The translations under genes were made by a program, and so were the position numbers. 6,950 bases of DNA from an uncultured beta proteobacterium (GTDB lineage Bacteria; Pseudomonadota; Gammaproteobacteria; Burkholderiales; Rhodocyclaceae): contig CAIWVX010000127.1 of the NCBI GenBank assembly GCA_903916205.1, positions 1 through 6,950 of the forward strand, given 5' to 3'. Below, one piece after another: positions 4,763-6,950 of this stretch; position 1 is the first letter of the stretch; each line of letters starts with the position of its first letter. The notes under the pieces are model-generated. The model made no database searches. It saw only the letters and a program-made list of their open reading frames with translations, and was not told where the DNA came from.

Positions 4763-6924
4763 GTCATCGTCCTTTGACCCACATAGGCTCCACCGAGCGG
4801 GGAGGCATAGAATTTATTCAGTACATTTTCAATACCGATATCAAAGCGAGCCTGTTTCCACTCATAACTACTGCGCAGATTGAGCAAACTGTAACCGCTG
4901 GTTTTCAGCTCGTTACGTACCTGTGATACGTCTGTTTTGGCACTCACGAACTGGCCTTCAATGGTGTTGTTCCAGTTGCCAAGACGTTGCACAAGCGCCA
5001 GTCGTGCGTTGAGCGGCATGATGTTGTAGAGATTATCCCCCGTGGTTTCATTTTTCCCCCGGACGTAGTTCACCAGAGCAGTGCTGGTCCACGAACCATA
5101 CTCGCTACTTTTTACCCAAGGCAGATAAGCGGACACATCAGCGCCGTATAAATGAGCGGTCTGATTAACATACTGCAAGTACACGAAACCCGTTCTGGCA
5201 TCGCGATTCGCGGCGGTGCAGGGCACGCCCGAACCCACCGGGCAGCGTGTAGCGTCAATGTAGTCCTGAATATGAGTGTAGTAAGGCGTGAGTTTGAGCC
5301 CCCATTTTTCCTTGTCGGCATCGTGCCAATCGGCTGTTGCGCTGAGGGTATTGGCGACTTCGGGCTTCAAATTGAGGTTGCCAACATAACCGTTGGCCTC
5401 ACCACTCCAGTTGATCATGTTCATGACCATGGTGTTATTGGTTGACCAAGCAAAGCGCTCATACAGGTTGGGTGAGCGCGACTTGCGCGCATAACCGGCC
5501 TCGAAAGAACTTTCGGCATTGGGCGTATAGCGAAGCAGGGCGGTCAGATCGACGTTATTGTCGGTTTTCTTGCGGTCAGCGGCATTAAAGGCCGCGTAAG
5601 TTGCTTCTGGATAGTTGGTGGTGTTGTAGCCCTGGACGTTACCGGTATCCATGCGAACAAGGCTGTTGCGGATACCTAGCTGCGATTGCCACTGGGGTGT
5701 CCAGTACGCATCCCATTCGCCGAAGACGTCAAAACGATCACGCTGACCTTCGTTAATGTTTCTGAACGTACCGCCCCCCATCCCCCCCGTAGCGGCAATC
5801 GGGCTCCACCAGTCATTCAGGCGGTAGCGCTGATAGTCGCTACCGACCTTCAAGGTATCGCGAGCGGACAAAATGATCTCGGCGCTGACTGCAGCACCGG
5901 TTGTTTTTCCTTGGGTAGCCATCGGCATACCCAACGGATTTGCGGTCGTCAATTTACTTTCAAGGAAATTCATTTGGTGCTGCGTATCCTCGTTATAGAC
6001 CCGCGTCTGAAATTTGCCCCACTCATATTGCCCGGTATAACGGAAATTGACCTGCTGACTTTCGTTGGATGTCATGTCCATCCGCTGATTGGGAAAGCCT
6101 TGATAGGGAATGCTCTGAACCCCGAGCTTGAGTTCCAACAGATGATTGTCCTTGCGTAAGGCGACGCCAAGTGACTGGTTTTCCGATTTGTAACGCGACG
6201 AAGCTACTTCGTTACCAGCCACGTAAGCGTTGGTACCGGTCGACAATCCGGCCGCCTTAAAGTCCCTGCCCGCGCTGTAGTTACCCGCTTCGGCACTTGA
6301 TCCTGAATAGGTGAAGCTCAAATTTTCGTTGGCTAAAGTAGCTGAAAGATTGCCGCCCTTGGCGTTGCCATTGCTGCGATAAAAGGCTCCGGCCTGGCCC
6401 TTGAGCAAAGAGCCTTCACCGGCCTTAGAAAACTCAGGTCGGGCAGAATTCACCACAATGGTGCCCGCGATACTGTCGCCACCCACACTGACGGGCGTGA
6501 TTCCGGCAAAAACGGTAACGCGGGATACGTTGCTTGGATCGATATAGGAGAGCGGTGAATTCATGTGATTGGCGCAAGCCGAGATCAAATCCATGTCATC
6601 CACTTTGATGCGAATACGATCATCCGCCAGACCATGAATGGCCGGTAAGTTTGAAACCCCACCGGCACCATAAAGGCTGAGGCCCGGTATATTCCTGAGT
6701 AAATGGGCCGTATCGCTGCTTAGTGCGCGTTTGTCTGCAAAATCACTGGCTTCAAGACGGGTTGCAGCGGGTTCGATGGCTTTGATTTTTGACGCCCGGA
6801 TAATTATCTCGCCCATGCTCTGAGGTGTTTTTTCAACCACACCCTCTTGAGCAATAACGACCTGCCACAAAGCAGGAAAAGCGCAGATAAGCGCAAGCGC
6901 AATCGACTGTCTGGCAAAATTCAT
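4699..6924 (-). CDS. oprC: TonB-dependent outer-membrane copper receptor, OprC/NosA family
   Basis: The protein is 741 residues, within the range for a TonB-dependent receptor. A signal peptide covers about residues 1-25 (hydrophobic IALALICAFPALWQVVIA). A possible TonB-box-like stretch is SMGEIIIRAS (36-45). The plug domain runs to about 165 (LLRNIPGLSLYGAGG, IRIKVDDMDL, VTVFAGITPVSVGGDSIAGT), followed by a beta-barrel ending in Phe741 (VNFKF), as outer-membrane barrels do. The plug holds CANHM (117-121), which is the CxxxM motif of OprC, and the barrel holds HQM (316-318), the HxM motif; together these four residues form the mononuclear copper site in Pseudomonas OprC. Cys561 and Cys569 in a probable outer loop may form a disulfide. 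It should take up copper, and the adjacent tonB is probably its partner. The start has a strong Shine-Dalgarno sequence. Specific binding of copper in this protein is inferred from the conserved ligands. Confidence 0.92.
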   Translation of the reverse strand: MNFARQSIALALICAFPALWQVVIAQEGVVEKTPQSMGEIIIRASKIKAIEPAATRLEASDFADKRALSSDTAHLLRNIPGLSLYGAGGVSNLPAIHGLADDRIRIKVDDMDLISACANHMNSPLSYIDPSNVSRVTVFAGITPVSVGGDSIAGTIVVNSARPEFSKAGEGSLLKGQAGAFYRSNGNAKGGNLSATLANENLSFTYSGSSAEAGNYSAGRDFKAAGLSTGTNAYVAGNEVASSRYKSENQSLGVALRKDNHLLELKLGVQSIPYQGFPNQRMDMTSNESQQVNFRYTGQYEWGKFQTRVYNEDTQHQMNFLESKLTTANPLGMPMATQGKTTGAAVSAEIILSARDTLKVGSDYQRYRLNDWWSPIAATGGMGGGTFRNINEGQRDRFDVFGEWDAYWTPQWQSQLGIRNSLVRMDTGNVQGYNTTNYPEATYAAFNAADRKKTDNNVDLTALLRYTPNAESSFEAGYARKSRSPNLYERFAWSTNNTMVMNMINWSGEANGYVGNLNLKPEVANTLSATADWHDADKEKWGLKLTPYYTHIQDYIDATRCPVGSGVPCTAANRDARTGFVYLQYVNQTAHLYGADVSAYLPWVKSSEYGSWTSTALVNYVRGKNETTGDNLYNIMPLNARLALVQRLGNWNNTIEGQFVSAKTDVSQVRNELKTSGYSLLNLRSSYEWKQARFDIGIENVLNKFYASPLGGAYVGQRTMTWGTPVPGMGRSIYAAVNFKF

Positions 6925-6928
6925 TTAA

Positions 6929-6935
6929 CCCTCCT
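6929..6935 (-). promoter_or_regulatory. strong Shine-Dalgarno sequence of the copper receptor gene
   Basis: The minus strand reads AGGAGGG followed by TTAA and the ATG at 6924. This near-consensus site fixes the start. The promoter lies outside the window or in its last few bases. Confidence 0.8.
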
Positions 6936-6950
6936 GAGTTAGCTTTTTTA

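Noticed and set aside
5686..6159. Plus-strand open frame of 157 codons opposite the copper receptor
   Set aside because: It is antisense to conserved receptor coding sequence, with no ribosome binding site or family motif.

Overview
The window looks like a chromosomal stretch from a Gram-negative proteobacterium. The evidence is an outer-membrane TonB-dependent receptor, a TonB energy transducer, a periplasmic PCu(A)C-type copper chaperone, a SPOR-domain inner-membrane ATPase and a RegB/RegA (PrrB/PrrA) redox two-component pair. The style of the TonB C-terminal domain and of the RegB/RegA pair suggests a beta- or possibly gammaproteobacterium; I cannot name a genus. I saw no tRNA, rRNA, insertion sequence or CRISPR array.

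Layout: the plus strand carries the 3' end of a PCu(A)C copper chaperone gene (1-177), an intergenic gap (178-363), and an AAA+ ATPase with one membrane segment and a C-terminal SPOR-like domain (364-1755). A 168-bp convergent gap with two inverted repeats follows (1756-1923). The remaining genes are on the minus strand. In transcription order they are an OprC/NosA-type copper receptor (6924-4699), an overlapping TonB energy transducer (4762-4067), a 335-bp regulatory gap (4066-3732), the redox sensor kinase regB (3731-2466) and its response regulator regA (2469-1924), which overlaps regB by 4 bp (ATGA).

The genes share a copper and respiration theme. The receptor/TonB pair would import copper across the outer membrane, the PCu(A)C protein would deliver Cu(I) in the periplasm (classically to the CuA centre of cytochrome oxidase), and RegB/RegA is a global redox switch for respiratory genes. 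This link is inferred from neighbourhood.

Most notable: (1) regB is cut by a single in-frame TGA (2834-2832) between its dimerisation/phosphorylation domain and its ATPase domain, with every downstream catalytic box intact. (2) The regB leader holds a strong minus-strand intrinsic terminator ending only 17 nt before the likely start codon. A 12-nt segment further upstream could pair (11/12) with the terminator's 5' arm, a layout expected of an attenuator. (3) The same leader holds a perfect match to the RegR/RegA box pattern, suggesting autoregulation.
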